Source of the DNA: Ricinus communis
Taxonomy: Eukaryota > Streptophyta > Magnoliopsida > Malpighiales > Euphorbiaceae
Length of the DNA: 64,000 bases
Reading direction: 5' to 3'
NCBI RefSeq assembly: GCF_019578655.1
Contig: NC_063263.1
Coordinates: 15,065,001-15,129,000 of the forward strand
Shown: positions 1-15,299 of the stretch, piece after piece
How the letters are laid out: the number at the start of each line of letters is the position of its first letter
Position numbering within the stretch: the stretch's first letter is position 1
Program-made: the position numbers and the translations under genes
The notes under the pieces: generated by a model
What the model saw: the letters and a program-made list of their open reading frames with translations, nothing else
Database searches by the model: none
What the model was told of the DNA's origin: nothing

Positions 1-1839
1 GTTAAGGGACTAGATGGTGAAGAAGAAAAGTTGGAGGACCAACTTGTGATAGAGAAAAGAAAAAAAAGAAAGAGAACGAAGAAGGAGAAGGAGGGAGAGG
101 AAGCTTCGTCGGTTTTAATGGTGGAGTGGTGGAGGAGTCTCGGCGGAGTCTGGTGACGTTGGCAGGAGGTGCAGCTGGCGTAGGCGAGCACGCTAGGGGC
201 GGCTACGGTGGCGTATGGAGACGACAAACGGTGTAGAATGTCCAGGAATGACAACCGTTTCTTACCGCTATTCATGGCATTTCCAGCAACCATTGCCAGT
301 GATTATGAACTCAAAATTATCAGCAGCTTCGAGGCTTTCTTTTCCAACCATTGCCACCCCTTGAGGCTGCTGGAATTGCAAGATCCGGCAATGTGAAAAG
401 TTAGGGGCAACCGGCGTTTTCTAGCTTTTTCGACGAGCTTTGGCCGATCGGAGGGCAATATCCGGACTCCCTTCGTCACAAGCTTTCCAATGACACTGAT
501 TTTGCAGTGATCGGACTCCGTTTGAAAATCGACGGCCGAGATCGTCCGTAAATCTCTCCGGATGATCGGGAGTTGGATTGAAAGATTGGAAGCTGAGATC
601 GTCATCAGCGCGTCGTTTCGAGTTTGTTGGTGAGTTTGGATCGCCAATCGAACTCCGGTGGTTGGAGGCGAGTCGACCGAGCGATCAAGCGTCTCGATAA
701 TCTATCAGTTTGGCTCGCTCCAGCCGAGGGATCGGAGCAGAGCTAGAAGGCCGTCAAAGCTGTGAGTTAAAGTCATATATCTGCTTACGTGTGTCGTGCT
801 AAGATTTTTACGCGATATTTCTGATTAAATGATTAATATTTTAATTATTTAATTATTTACTGTTTATATATGTTTCATTTTCCGCATTATGATTTTATTG
901 ATTTCGTGTTGACCCGGGATGGGATGGCTATAGAGCATATGCTATTTGATGAGTTGCATCAGGACTGTGTGCGCATCGGTAGGAATTTGAGACAGATAGT
1001 AAAAAGGGTAAATTTCAAAAGATAAATTTAGGACTTGCCATGGTCGAGCATTGCTCTCTGAGCGCCGGCTTATTTAGAAACCTAAGTGACCAGACTGGAA
1101 TTAAGGACCCTGGTTGAGCTTCGCTCTCTGGGCGCTAGTCTTATTGGAGTAAGCAAGCCGAAAGGCTAAGACTGATAGTGATAATTAAGTGACCGGACTG
1201 GAGTTAAGGACCCTGGTCAAGCTTCGCTCTCTGGGCGCCAGTTCTGTTGGAATGAGATAGTCGAGATGTTAGTGTTGGGATTAGGGTTCTACTGAAGTAC
1301 TGCGCCTTCTAGTATGTGAAGTTATTTTTATTTAAGCATGGTATGACACGTATATTTTTGCATGACTTAATGTTTATTTCAAATTAAATAAATGTGTTAT
1401 GCAAGTGTTTGTAATTGTTTTTAGATATATGATTTTAACTCACTCTCGAGACTGACAGTCTCAATTTTACTGTTTTTCAGGTGATTGTTAGTCTTTCCGC
1501 AGTTCTTATCTAGCAACCTCACTCCTTCATCATCGGGTTGATATAATTGATTTTGGTATGTTTGACTTGTAAAAAAATTTAGATTCTCCGCATTAAGAAT
1601 ATTAAACTTACTGGTCGTAATTTTATATAAATTCAAGTCTCGTTTAATTATGCTGGCGGACCGAATTTAATTTATAGTACCGGTTGATATAAGTTTAATT
1701 GTGGAAAAAGTGCTTAGAATTGAGTTTAGATTTTAATTTGAATGAGTTAGTGAATAGTCAAGCTTACTATGGAATTTGGTGCCCTTAAGCCTACCCATTC
1801 TTTAATGCCAGTCACGGGCCTACAGATTGGATCGTGACA
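1..1839 (+). mobile_element. Remnant of an LTR retrotransposon (probable Ty3/gypsy-type LTR end), truncated by the window edge
   Basis: This stretch is much more GC-rich than its surroundings at its left part and has no intact gene. It ends in GGATCGTGACA, the kind of CA-terminated end (inverse of TGTCACG...) common in plant gypsy LTRs; the matching LTR start would lie left of the window. Around 1031-1250 three imperfect direct repeats carry the core GCTCTCTGRGCGC (cores begin near 1053, 1123 and 1226; spacings about 70 and 103). The 114-residue minus-strand frame at 303-647 lies inside this repeat and resembles nothing I know, so it is not called. Assignment to a superfamily is from the terminal motif only. 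Confidence 0.5.
1031..1250 (+). repeat. Three imperfect direct repeats inside the LTR remnant
   Basis: Copies share CTGGTYRAGCTTCGCTCTCT and GGGCGC. The second and third copies, each preceded by GACCRGACTGGARTTAAGGA, are offset by 103 bases; the first copy is more diverged and lies 70 bases before the second. Confidence 0.7.
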
Positions 1840-2302
1840 TGCAAGATGATGGGGATGGTACTGCTCAAATTTGTTTGGGGAGAAACGCAGATACTGCTAT
1901 GTGTTCAAGTGTCCCAGGCCACTTCTAACTCGTGTTATTTAATTATGCTTAAAATTGTTCTAGCCAATTCTTAATTATATTATTTTTTGTTTAATTTATT
2001 TATAAATTTAAAATTTATAAGATTTCATTTATAAATTTAAAATTTATATTTTCAAATGAAATAAAAATTATTTAAAATTTTAAATAATTAATTTTGTGTA
2101 GCTTTAATAAAATAAAAAAAATTTAAATAAATTTAACTAATAAGTTAATATATTTTATGACACTAAGATATTTTTTAATTTTATTATTTATATTTTATTT
2201 TTTCATGTGTTTTTAAATGAAATAAAATTTTCAAAATTTTAACTAAATATAGTATTAAAAAGATAGAAACTATAAATTTCCGCAAGACCATTGTCTCGGC
2301 GG
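1840..2302. other. AT-rich intergenic sequence, no gene seen
   Basis: Short A/T runs with stops in all frames. Nothing here can be assigned beyond flanking sequence for the MITE that follows. Confidence 0.6.
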
Positions 2303-2781
2303 TAGACCTGTTCATGGGTCGGGCCTGACCTGGCCTGACTTAATTTTGGACAAGCCCAGGCCCGGAAATTTTTTGATATGTTTGAGCCCAAGCCCGAGTC
2401 CGAAATTTTTTAAAAAGCCTGGCCCGGCCCGACCAATTATTAAATCTGTCCCAAATTGTAGTTACATTTAGATTTAGAGTTTTGTTTTGATTAATATATT
2501 ATTAATAACAATAAAACTATAAACAGAAATAATAGGTAGCTAAGTGGTATTGGCACTTAATTAGAAATTGAAGATCATATGTTTGAGTGCTAGGTATGAT
2601 ATTTCTTTTTTTTACTAACTAAACTACATATCGGCCTGGGCTGGACCGGACTTGAATTTTTATACAAATTTCAAGCCTGGCCCGAGAATTACGAACTTTT
2701 TATGCCGAGCCAGATTTGTACTCAAAAATTATTGTTCAAGCTCAACCCAAAGAGTGAGAGTCGGGCGGGTACCCAGGTCTA
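2303..2781. mobile_element. hAT-like MITE (479 bp) with terminal inverted repeats and 8-bp target duplication
   Basis: The element starts TAGACCTG and ends CAGGTCTA, a perfect 8-bp terminal inverted repeat that continues imperfectly into GC-rich GGGTCGGGCC / GGGCGGGTACC subterminal sequence. It is flanked by CTCGGCGG (2295-2302) and CTGGGCGG (2782-2789), an 8-bp duplication with one mismatch, the size typical of hAT transposons. It has no coding capacity, so it is non-autonomous. Several CCCGGCC/GGCCCGG words recur near both ends, as expected for transposase-binding subterminal repeats. Confidence 0.8.
2537..2590 (+). repeat. tRNA-like pol III promoter module inside the MITE
   Basis: TAGCTAAGTGG at 2537-2547 fits the A-box consensus TRGYNNARNNG exactly. 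GTTTGAGTGC at 2581-2590 resembles a B box with about two mismatches. The 44-base spacing is that of a tRNA gene. No acceptor stem or clear anticodon arm can be folded, so this is a tRNA-derived or SINE-like relic, not a functional tRNA gene. Confidence 0.45.
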
Positions 2782-2789
2782 CTGGGCGG

Positions 2790-4318
2790 TACTCTTAGAA
2801 GGTTGTAACACGAGGTAAGTAAATAAAAAAGGTAAATAGAAACAATATAATTTATTTAGGAAAAAGGTAAATAGAACTTTAATTTGTAAAGGGCCAGGCC
2901 GACATGGCCGCTCACAGTTTAGCGCGAGCATCATGTTCTTTCGCGAGCCCCTCCTCTTGCCATTTTATTTTTAAAATATATATATATATTGTAGTGCCAA
3001 ATTAAAAAAATAAAATCCTTAAATGTGAATATTATTTTAATATTTCATATAAAAAAATATTTTTTAAATGCAGTTCTTGTAAAATGCATAATCATAATAT
3101 AATAAATTTCTTCTATTCTATGGTCAACCAGAAAAAGCAACCTAATGCATAGCAAGATTCTTTACATTTTAATTCTATAGAAAGTTACCATGTAAATCAA
3201 CCATTTTAAAACTCATGGATTAATTATATAGACTTATAGATGCTATTAAATTCATTTTATCAGTTATTTAATAAAATGTAATAAACTTATTTCAAAAAAA
3301 AAAACTATTTATAACTAGTATTTTACTCTAGTGTTAAAATGAGATTTATTTTAAATAAGCATCGCAATTTAAGTCTTATAATATTAAAGAAAATATAATT
3401 ATTAGTTTGAATAGTTAAACTAAAATTAAAACACCAATTAATATAAAAGTAAAATCTCTTGTTTTTACTACCACAAAAGGAAAATGATATTTTATTAAAA
3501 AGTATTATTTTTGTATTTGAAATTTGTTATACAACACTAGTATTTTTTGAAAAAAATTTTAAAAAAATAAATTCAGTTCAATTTGTGTTTCTTATAAATT
3601 AAAATTTATTTTTTTTAAACTCAAAAATAATACGTTTCAGTTTGGATCATTTTCAAATTAAAAAATCAGTTTAATCGAATTAATCAAACTAACCAAAATT
3701 TCATAAAAAATATTTTAAGATATTATAAATTTATTTTAAAAAAATTTAAATTTAAACGTGATTTTTTTCAGTTTAGTTTTTTATTTAATTTCACTTTATA
3801 TTCATACAAAATCTAATTTATTCAATTCAGTTTAGTATGTTTATATATAAATTTTTATTTCTTCAGTAAATTCAGTTTAATTTGATAAAATTATAAATTC
3901 AATTTTTATTTTATTTTGAAAGAATACATAATTTTAAATTAATTTTAGAGGATAATTAAATTGAGGATCTATTGTAACCATCGACCAATTGAACATACAA
4001 GAAAATCAACCACAAATTAAAAGCCAAGTGTTAAGCCTTAAAACCCATTAAAGTTAAACCCGCAAGAAACATAAAAGGTGGGTCCAACAATAAAATATGA
4101 AATATTCATATAATACTGTGAAAATTACCGAACTGACGAAAAGCAGAATCAAATAAAAAAACAGAAGATGACAGCAAACGAAATCCAAACCACAAAAAAT
4201 AACTGTCACCAAATTCTTTTTATTAAATTAAATATATTTAACGCCCTTTTGCCTTTTATTATTTAACATTTTTTTTCCACCAAAAAGCGTCAATTTTATA
4301 TCATATCCCCAGACGACA
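2790..4318. other. AT-rich upstream region of the MRS2-11 gene
   Basis: No open frame of note. Between about 3550 and 3900 the words CAGTTTRRTTT and AATTCAGTTTA recur, suggesting a very old decayed repeat. An ATATATTT stretch near 4228 is the best TATA-like site for the downstream gene but is not distinctive. Confidence 0.5.
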
Positions 4319-4334
4319 TCTCTCTCTCTCTCTA
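4319..4334 (+). repeat. CT microsatellite in the MRS2-11 5' leader
   Basis: A (TC)n run about 55 bases before the start codon. CT-rich leaders are common in plant 5' UTRs. Confidence 0.7.
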
Positions 4335-4388
4335 CACACCAAACTTCCTCCATTTCCATGAGCAGAAGCAGAGTGGAATTTCAGAAGA

Positions 4389-7300
4389 ATGAGAGAAATG
4401 GCTTTATCATCATCTCCACACTTTCTTGATTTTCCACTACTTAAATCATCATCCCCATCAGTACCTGATTATGTGTTCGTTAATCCTTGTGCGTGGCAAT
4501 CTTCTTCTTTTATTTCTCTCCAGAAAGCAAGGATTCCTGTAATATCTGTGAAGCTATCTTCTTCTTCTTCTTCTTCGAGAGTAAAGTGTTTGACTAAATC
4601 AACCGAAGAAGATCGATCGGAGACTTTAGTGTCTGATGATGATGACGGAGAAGCGAGAGAAGATGCTAAAGTTCAACAGCCACATCAGCCGCAGCAGAGG
4701 ATTGTCTCTCCTTTTAGCGATTCTGTTTCGCTTGGGATTCGTGAGCCTGTTTACGAGGTTTGTTAGTTTATGCAGTTTTTTTAAGGAATTATTTTTATTT
4801 TTATATTATCTTCTTGTTATCCTTTTTATTTTTTTCCTTTTTTTAATGTTTTTAATTCTTTTGTACTTTGTGATCTTTTATGTACCCTCTGCATTTTTGT
4901 CAATTATTTACGTTTTCTCTGAAAAAAGTGTGTTTGAATTTTTTTAAGTGGCATTTACACGTTTAATATTTAGTTTTAGCGCTTAATTGCTTGCTAATTA
5001 ATTTTTTTGCTTTTCTTTTAATTTTTTTCTTATTTTTTTATACTTTGTATTTATTTTATTTATGTTATTCTTTTTTGCACTTTAGTCAAGTTTCTTTTTA
5101 TTTTTTTATATATTATTATCGTCATCTTTTTTCTATGTAAAGCTTTCGTTGTAAGTCTTTACATGTGGGTGGTAGTGAAATATGCAAGTTAACGGGTCTA
5201 ATTGCTTGCTATAACTAATTAATTGTAACAGTCATGTTTGTTGTTTGTTGTATTTCTTTTGGGTACATGTTGTTTGTTAGTTTTGAGAATCGCACTTCAT
5301 TTCTTACTTAAACTTGGCAGTATTGCAAGTTATGAATAGCCAACGGCTTATTAAGTAGTGTCTTCACTTAAAATTAATGAGATGCCGTAGTCATTTGATT
5401 TTACGGTATACTAATACCTGGTGTTTATTTTCAGCTTGCCTCTTTACGATAATCTTATATACTCCAGGCATTAGTATAATCTAGAAGTCTTTAGCATAAA
5501 ATTAGGTGGAGAGACTTAAAGTTTCAATTTGGTTGAAGCTCTCATTCTTAAAATTTCTTAGTTGCATGTTCAAAGGATTTTTTTTTTTCTTTCTTCGCTT
5601 GTAATGGATAAGTAATTGTCGATTTCTTTTTCCATATTCTGCAGGTTGTTGAAGTGAAGTCGAATGGAATGGTATCTACTAGGAAAATTAACAGACGCCA
5701 GTTGTTGAAGTCAAGTGGTGGGTAAAAATTGCCAGGAAAAAACTGCAGATTATTATTATTTTATTATTATTTTCCACTTAGTAGTTAGTAGTGTCAATGT
5801 ATTTCAGATTTTTAGAGACTATAATTTGCTTTTTAAAAAAAAAAAAATCATTTCATGCTTCCAACTTTTCATGGTTTTATGTCGTTTTCTGATGGATCAG
5901 CATAATTTAAATTTATTTCTTGTACAATGATATCGGTTCTTTCTTCTTACAATTGTTTTGTACCACCAGGTCTTCGCCCACGGGACATCCGTAGTGTTGA
6001 TCCATCATTGTTTTTGACAAATTCAATGCCTTCTTTACTGGTGCTTTGTTCACTTCTTTGGTAGTTTCTCTTTTGTGTTTTTGTTAAATGCTTGGTTGAT
6101 GATTTGGATCCATGTTCGGGTGCCATTTATAGGTTCGTGAGCATGCTATCTTGCTGAACTTGGGTTCATTACGAGCAATAGCCATGCAAGAGCGTGTCCT
6201 TATATTCGATTATAACCGGTAATCTATGTTTTCTGCATTATAGCAAGTTATCTCCTCCGCCTTGTCTTTTTTTCATGAAGTATCTTATTTAACAATGGAA
6301 GATTGATCCTATATGCTAATTCTTTTTAGTAAAGGAGGGAAAGCTTTCATAGACACTCTGTTGCCTCGGATAAATCCCAGCAATAACAATGGAGGACCAT
6401 GCATGCCATTTGAGCTTGAGGTCAGTGCCTCTGTTTCTAATTTTACATTCTGAAAGATGAAGATGACTAGGTGAATGCAATTTGTTAGTTTGACGCTTTA
6501 ATATCTGAAAGGCTGCGGCTCCCTTTATAATGAGAACCTATTTATATATATAAAGAACTTGCTATGGGTAGAGTTTCATGTGCCAATTATTTAATCAACC
6601 AAGGCGAACAATTCCTCTACCTGAATTTGATGGTTCGCATTATAACTTTTTATGAGGTGTGGACGATTTATTTGTATACATACATGCAGGTGCACATGCA
6701 CACAGAGTTCTAGAGAAATGGAAACTGAATAATGGTTGGTGGAGAAGATGTTGAATTGATGACATATGAAATGGATTTAGGGTTTATTGAATAGTTTGTA
6801 AAAAATACAATCTATTCCTCATTCAGCAATAATTTGAGAAACCTTAAATTTGTCACCTTCTTTTTCCTTATGAAACAACATCTGGCTTGGAAACACAATG
6901 GATCCTTCAGTGTATTTGCTTTATACCTGGTTTGAGGACATTAAAGATGGCATGGCCTTCATATTGATCATTTACAGTCTACTGAAAATGAACGAGAGCT
7001 TCAAATTGGAGTGGCATTTGATTTTCAATAGTAGTTTAATGAAGCACTCTGGTTTTGAAGAGGCTTTCACTGTAATAATTTCAGGTTGTTGAGGCAGCAT
7101 TGCTTTCACGAGTACAGCGTTTGGAGCAGAGACTAATGGCTATTGAACCTCGTGTGAGTATGGGAACATAGTGAGTATGTTTTATTTTTTATTTTTATCT
7201 GTTCAGTTTTTGGTTTTGGAATTATCAATGTTAAATATAACTAGTAGTTTTGTCCTTGAATTGCAAAGTCAAAAAAAGTTATCGAGGGTTTCCTAGTGAT

Positions 7301-10300
7301 GCAGTTTACTAGTTATATGATACATTAGTAGATGTTTTCAGTTCTACCTGAGATGATCAACGGATATCAAAGGATTGGGCTTGGCCTTATCTTCATATTT
7401 TACCAGAGCAAACAGAGAATATTCAACAAGTTCTTTCATATTTTGGGAAACGTATTCCCCCAAAAAGTGATTTTTTTTTTTTGACAAATACAACTTCTTC
7501 AATGTTTGAAAGATAGTTTTTTCTTTAATCTTTTTTTTCTTTTTGTTAATTTCAAAGATGACATCCGTCTCTTAAACCACCATTTTACCTTCACTCCCCC
7601 ATTCTTTTGGTCACTCAAAAGATAAAATGAAAATTTGGGGGAAAAGAAGAAATTGAAGAATGTCTGTGATATTAATTTTTTACCATTGGAAACAGTAGTG
7701 ATACTTATGCTTTGGGCGAGTTGTTGGGGATGGAGGGCTACATGGGAGAGAGCTTATAGCTTTTGGAAATTAAAATTATGATGACGAGATTATTGCATTT
7801 GTCTTGCTAGAAGCAAATAAGTTCTATCTGACTTTAAATTAATGCACCTTAACTTTCTTTGTTCAACCCAATTCATTTTGCTTCCATTACGGTGCATACT
7901 GTTTAGCTTATTGCTGGATGCTGAGGCAGAAGAACCTCATCCTTCTATTAAGATTTGATGAACATTATTCTAATGTTTTTATGTTTTCATGTTCTTGGAT
8001 CTGAACTCTAGATTATGCCTTTCTCAAATGTTCAATCATTATGATTATTAATTTATTGTAATGCTCTTTACTTCAGGTTCAAGCTCTTCTTGAAGTTTTA
8101 CCCAACAGGTTAACTGCTAACATATTGGAGGAACTTCGTATTAGCAAACAGACCTTGGTACATAGCCTAGTTACTTGGACATAACTTTCAATTATAGCAG
8201 AATGGTCTTTGATTCTTACGTTTTTACTTGCATAAGGAAGGTTGAATTAGGTTCAAGGGCAGGAGCTCTTAGACAAATGCTGCTTGATCTTTTAGAAGAC
8301 CCACATGAAATACGCCGCATATGTATAATGGGAAGAAACTGCACTCTCGGAAAGGGAAATGATAATGTAGAATGTTCTGTTCCCTTAGAAAAGCAGATTG
8401 CTGATGGTAAGCCCTATTAGGTCCCTGATATCCTAGAGTTGCATAAGCAATATTCTGATTTGCATACTAGTGTAGGTTTCTTATATGTGATTGTTTTTCC
8501 TTTTGTCTTTTGCAGAGGAGGAGGAAGAAATTGAGATGCTATTGGAAAATTATCTTCAAAGGTTATTCCTGCTTATATTTCTAGTGTTTTAATTGGTCCA
8601 TACTTGTTATGCATTCTTTATGATGAAATTTGTTTTCTTTCCTACAACTCATCTCCCAAATTCTCTTATGGGGAGATGCGAAAGTGTCAAGCCTAAATTG
8701 TGCGTAAAGAAGAAAGAGAGGAGATGATTGAGAGAGAACCCAAAATTTATTCACATGATCTTAAATTGTAACTGGGAATCAATGTTGTCGCCTTACTATG
8801 CATAGCGAGTAAATGCTTTCTTAGTTGCATGTGCCTTTTTCGTGTATGAATAGTTTTATGATGACTTGATTGCCACAGTTATGGTGCAGCTGGATGAGTA
8901 CTAACCCATGAGAACATGTTGATGTGGATTTTTAACATTACCATTTATGGGAAGAAAGAACTGATCATGTTTTTCCTCAGGAAAATAATTTTGTATTTCC
9001 ATTTTAGTTCAACATAGAGAACCCGAAAGGCGTTTAAATAGTGTGGCCTCACAGAGAAAATATGAAAAGATGAATGTTTTTATTAAGCATCTAATAAGAT
9101 GGTCTATTAAGAATTAAGGTTCATTTTATTCATGTTTCTTATTCTGCTACATGACATTGTCTATATGGTTTTGCAGATGTGAATCTTGTCATGGTCAGTC
9201 AGAACGACTTCTTGATTCTGCAAAAGAAATGGAAGACTCTATTGCTGTTAACTTAAGGTCTGAACTCTGGATGCTCGTAACTTGACTCTTAATTTCTTAA
9301 CGTTAGAATTTTTGCCCAATTTGTTTACACTGACCTTGTAATAAGCCCTAGTGTTGCCCTTATAAGGAACCTAATGTATCTCAGTTCTGATATTAACAAA
9401 ATAATTGCTGGAACTACTACTGCTATTGCTACTTATTTAACTGCAACTGATGTTCTGGAAACAGCACAAAGATGCCTTCACATATGCTCATGTACAGTCA
9501 GAATGAGTTTAAAATTCAAAACCACTTAATCATGAATTTGCTTATTTCATATTGACCTGGACATAGAGTGAGCTTAATTCAGTTGCATGTATTGATTTTA
9601 TTTTTCTCTGAAAAAGAAATAAGGCACATAATTAGTTACGGATAGAACAATGTTAAGTTGGGATGTAAAAAGAATCTCAGTTTTCATAATGTATGTGCTG
9701 ATTAAACTACTTAGACTCAAATTTATAAGAATACACTCTGTTAGTGTGGATTGCTGATTTAGGACACTGGGCTAAGCCTGGCAGGGGTTATAGACTGAAA
9801 GAAGGGTAAACAAGAAAATAAATCATGGACTAGATCACCCTGCCAAAGAAAATGCCGGTTTTAGAAAAGCACGTGATGCTTTGATATTTAAGGCTCCTCA
9901 CTCCTGTGTCTCTGAACTTGATACTTTTTCCTTTTCCAGCTCTCGGAGGCTTGAAGTGAGCAGAGTGGAATTACTTCTTCAGGTTGGGACATTTTGCGTG
10001 GCAGTAGGTGCTCTAATTGCAGGTGTGTCTTAGCCAAGATGTGGATTTTTATGTCGTATTTCTTAAAATGTGGCTCATCTTCTGAGTTCAACCTTGAATG
10101 AAGTTAAAAAAGAGAAAGACTTCTTTTTATGGCTGCAATGTTCTGCAACATTGTTGCACAAGGAATCTTTTTTGTCCACATGCTCACATGAAGTTTGTCC
10201 TGGTTGCAGGTATATTTGGGATGAACTTGAAGTCATATCTTGAAGAACACGTGGTATGTTCATCTGAAAGCTTAGACATCATATGCTAAAGCATTTTCAT

Positions 10301-10448
10301 TTCTGGTTTTACTGAATGTGATTCATGGTGCCATAACCTTGTTTCTATGCAGTTTGCTTTTTGGCTGACAACAGCTGGGATAATTGTCGGTGCTGTCATG
10401 GCATTTTTTCTAATGTACTGGTATCTCAGGGCTAGGAAAATACTGTAA
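4389..10448 (+). CDS. MRS2-11: Chloroplast magnesium transporter MRS2-11 / MGT10 (CorA-MRS2 family)
   Basis: Exons: 4389-4757, 5645-5717, 5970-6040, 6133-6218, 6330-6420, 7085-7153, 8077-8157, 8241-8406, 8516-8561, 9177-9257, 9940-10022, 10210-10253, 10353-10448. All introns are GT-AG and the joined frame gives 451 residues, close to the usual length. The first ~60 residues are serine-rich with few acidic residues, as in a plastid transit peptide. A soluble region follows (IRSVDPSLFLTNSMPSLLVR, RISKQTLVELGSRAGALRQM, acidic EEEEEIEMLLENYLQRCESC). Transmembrane helix 1 ends in the family signature GMN (409-411, followed by LKSYLEE), and helix 2 lies about 421-446. Members form pentameric Mg2+ channels; MRS2-11 is placed in the chloroplast envelope. 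A second in-frame ATG at 4398 could also be the start. The gene is convergent with SRPK. Confidence 0.95.
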
Positions 10449-10469
10449 CTTGACAATTGTTCAAATTAG

Positions 10470-10671
10470 GTAAGTCCTTTTCTTTTTTTTTTTTGGCTTT
10501 GATTATTTTTACTCATTTGCACCTATGCTAATTTAAAGAACAACACCATGACCTCCTTGGGAAATTTCTTTCAACACAACTCCAAAATCGAAATAGTTCA
10601 AACCAGCCCGTTATTGATGAATTCTTGAAAACATTGGCCATAACCTAATGCTGTCTTTATATATTTTACAG
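10470..10671 (+). other. Probable 3' UTR intron of MRS2-11
   Basis: A GTAAGT donor at 10470 follows AG, and a pyrimidine-rich stretch ends in TTTTACAG at 10671. The donor is 21 bases after the stop codon, inside the ~50-base limit below which a downstream junction usually does not trigger nonsense-mediated decay. Confidence 0.55.
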
Positions 10672-12094
10672 GTGAATTCAACGGTTAAGCATGCTTGGCT
10701 GATTTAGTCTGGTTACACTTGTATAAGTGACTGCTGCATATTATTTTTGAGCTGTACTAGCTCGTCTGAGAGCTAGATTTGCCTCAATTATTTGTCTCCT
10801 GCCTTCTGCCTTTCTCAAGTTGGCTTCTGCTATTTCAAGATTTTTCTGAGCATCTTGTGGATCGATGTTACTACCCTTCTCTGCATCATTTACTCGTTCA
10901 TGGTCAAATAAACATAAATTCGCAAAATGGAGTTTGATGCTTGTGCTAGAGATATGGATTAAGGCTCTTGAAAGGGTGCTTGGATATCACAAAAGTGGAA
11001 CAGAACTTGCTCTGTAGATCTAAGTTCGCAACATTCAGTCGTAATGCAATGTCATTATGATTGTTTGTTATGACTTCTTTGCTCAAACTGTGTTCTTGAT
11101 CAACATCTTAGAGAAGATTGGTCATTCTCTTTAGTATAAATTTTAACGTCAATAAACTTCCACAATGCGATGATGGCTGTGCTGCTTTCTTTCAGATACT
11201 CCATAAATTCGAGATTTTTGCAGTGTCTCCTAGCTTCTGAAAATTCATTTTATCCTATTGTACTTTCGTTGCATCTGTCATTTTAAACCCTCCATAAAAA
11301 AAGATATCATAATTCTCCGTTCTATTTTTTTCACATTCGGAATAGCCCAAGCAAAATTCTAGATCTGCCACAGAATTTTTACTACTAATTTCGCAGGATG
11401 CACTTGAAGCCAAAGCAAAATGGAGACATTGTAAGATGACCACCAATTTGCATGCTCCATAGATGCTCATCAGCAAGGAGCAAAATTTTTACGTGGCTAG
11501 AAGCACATGTTTAGATGAGCACAAATATCTGATGATTGAATTACAGTAACCCACAATTCTCAACGAAGTGTCAATTTTGCCTATTGAGCATTCATTATAA
11601 GATATTTCCCCGTGGCCAATAACATGTTTGTGCTTTATGTCTGATCACAATTAAGATGTTTTCGGTGATTACCAATGCTCCTGACACCAAAGAAGAATCA
11701 AAAGAAACAAATGCAATCCAATGTACAACTGAAATCCCTTTGGATGTCTCAAAATAATAGCTACTCCCTAGAACCTTGATACACAATCTGTTCAAACCAA
11801 CATCGGAAATTGTACAATGAAAAAGCAAATCAAAAGATGTTGAGGTATCGCTACACTTGGACATGTATCCTTTACACAAAAAAACCTAGCTTCTAAACTC
11901 ATGATGGCCTGTACCATAACCGGTCGCTTCCAAAGTCATAGCCGCTTCCAATTGCTTCCAAAGTCACATAGCCGCGGCAAAATATCAGATGTAAAATGAA
12001 TGTGGGATGCCAAAATCCCTCTCAATGAATGCAAGTCACTTGTGGCAAAGCCATGTGAAAAGATAACTCCTGAAAAATTAGTCAGACTCGATGT
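10672..12094. other. Convergent 3' UTR / intergenic region between MRS2-11 and SRPK
   Basis: No coding region is supported. It should hold the 3' end of MRS2-11 transcripts (+) and of SRPK transcripts (-). Short frames here lack any recognisable product. Confidence 0.6.
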
Positions 12095-14819
<2,725 letters not shown>

Positions 14820-15237
14820 TCACCAAATGAGTTACTGTGTATTGTTTTCTTGAAATCTCTAAGAGGATTCTCAGCTACAGAAAGAACACAAAAGAAGTAA
14901 AGTAAACCAAGATTGACAAACTGGTTCAAGATTTCAAGAAAATGAAACCTTGAAGACGATTCTAGGTTACAGAATTCAAAACCAGTACAACGAAACCAAG
15001 ATTGGCAAATTAATTCAAGATTCAAGAAGATTGAAAAGAATTGACAAAATGGTTAGATATGGATTGAATTTGAAAGAGTTTCAGTGGTTAAATGCAAGAA
15101 ATCTTAAAAGGGTTTCTCTTAAATAACTAAAACAGCTAAAAAGGAAAGGAATTTGAGTAAAACAAGTTGGTTTTTATTTTTCCCTTCTGCTGAACCTGGA
15201 GATGGTGGCGGTGGGTGAATTAGGGCTTTTGAGGATT

Positions 15238-15246
15238 TTTATTATA
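15238..15246 (-). promoter_or_regulatory. Candidate TATA box of SRPK
   Basis: On the minus strand this reads TATAATAAA, about 440 bases before the start codon. A CCCTAA word follows within 25 bases. The position implies a long 5' leader; no transcript evidence is available. Confidence 0.3.
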
Positions 15247-15299
15247 GTCTTGCCGGGAAATTAAAGAAACGAATTTTATGTACTGGATTCGAAATGGGT

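Noticed and set aside
303..647. 114-codon minus-strand frame
   Set aside because: It lies wholly in the LTR remnant and has no recognisable domain or conserved context.
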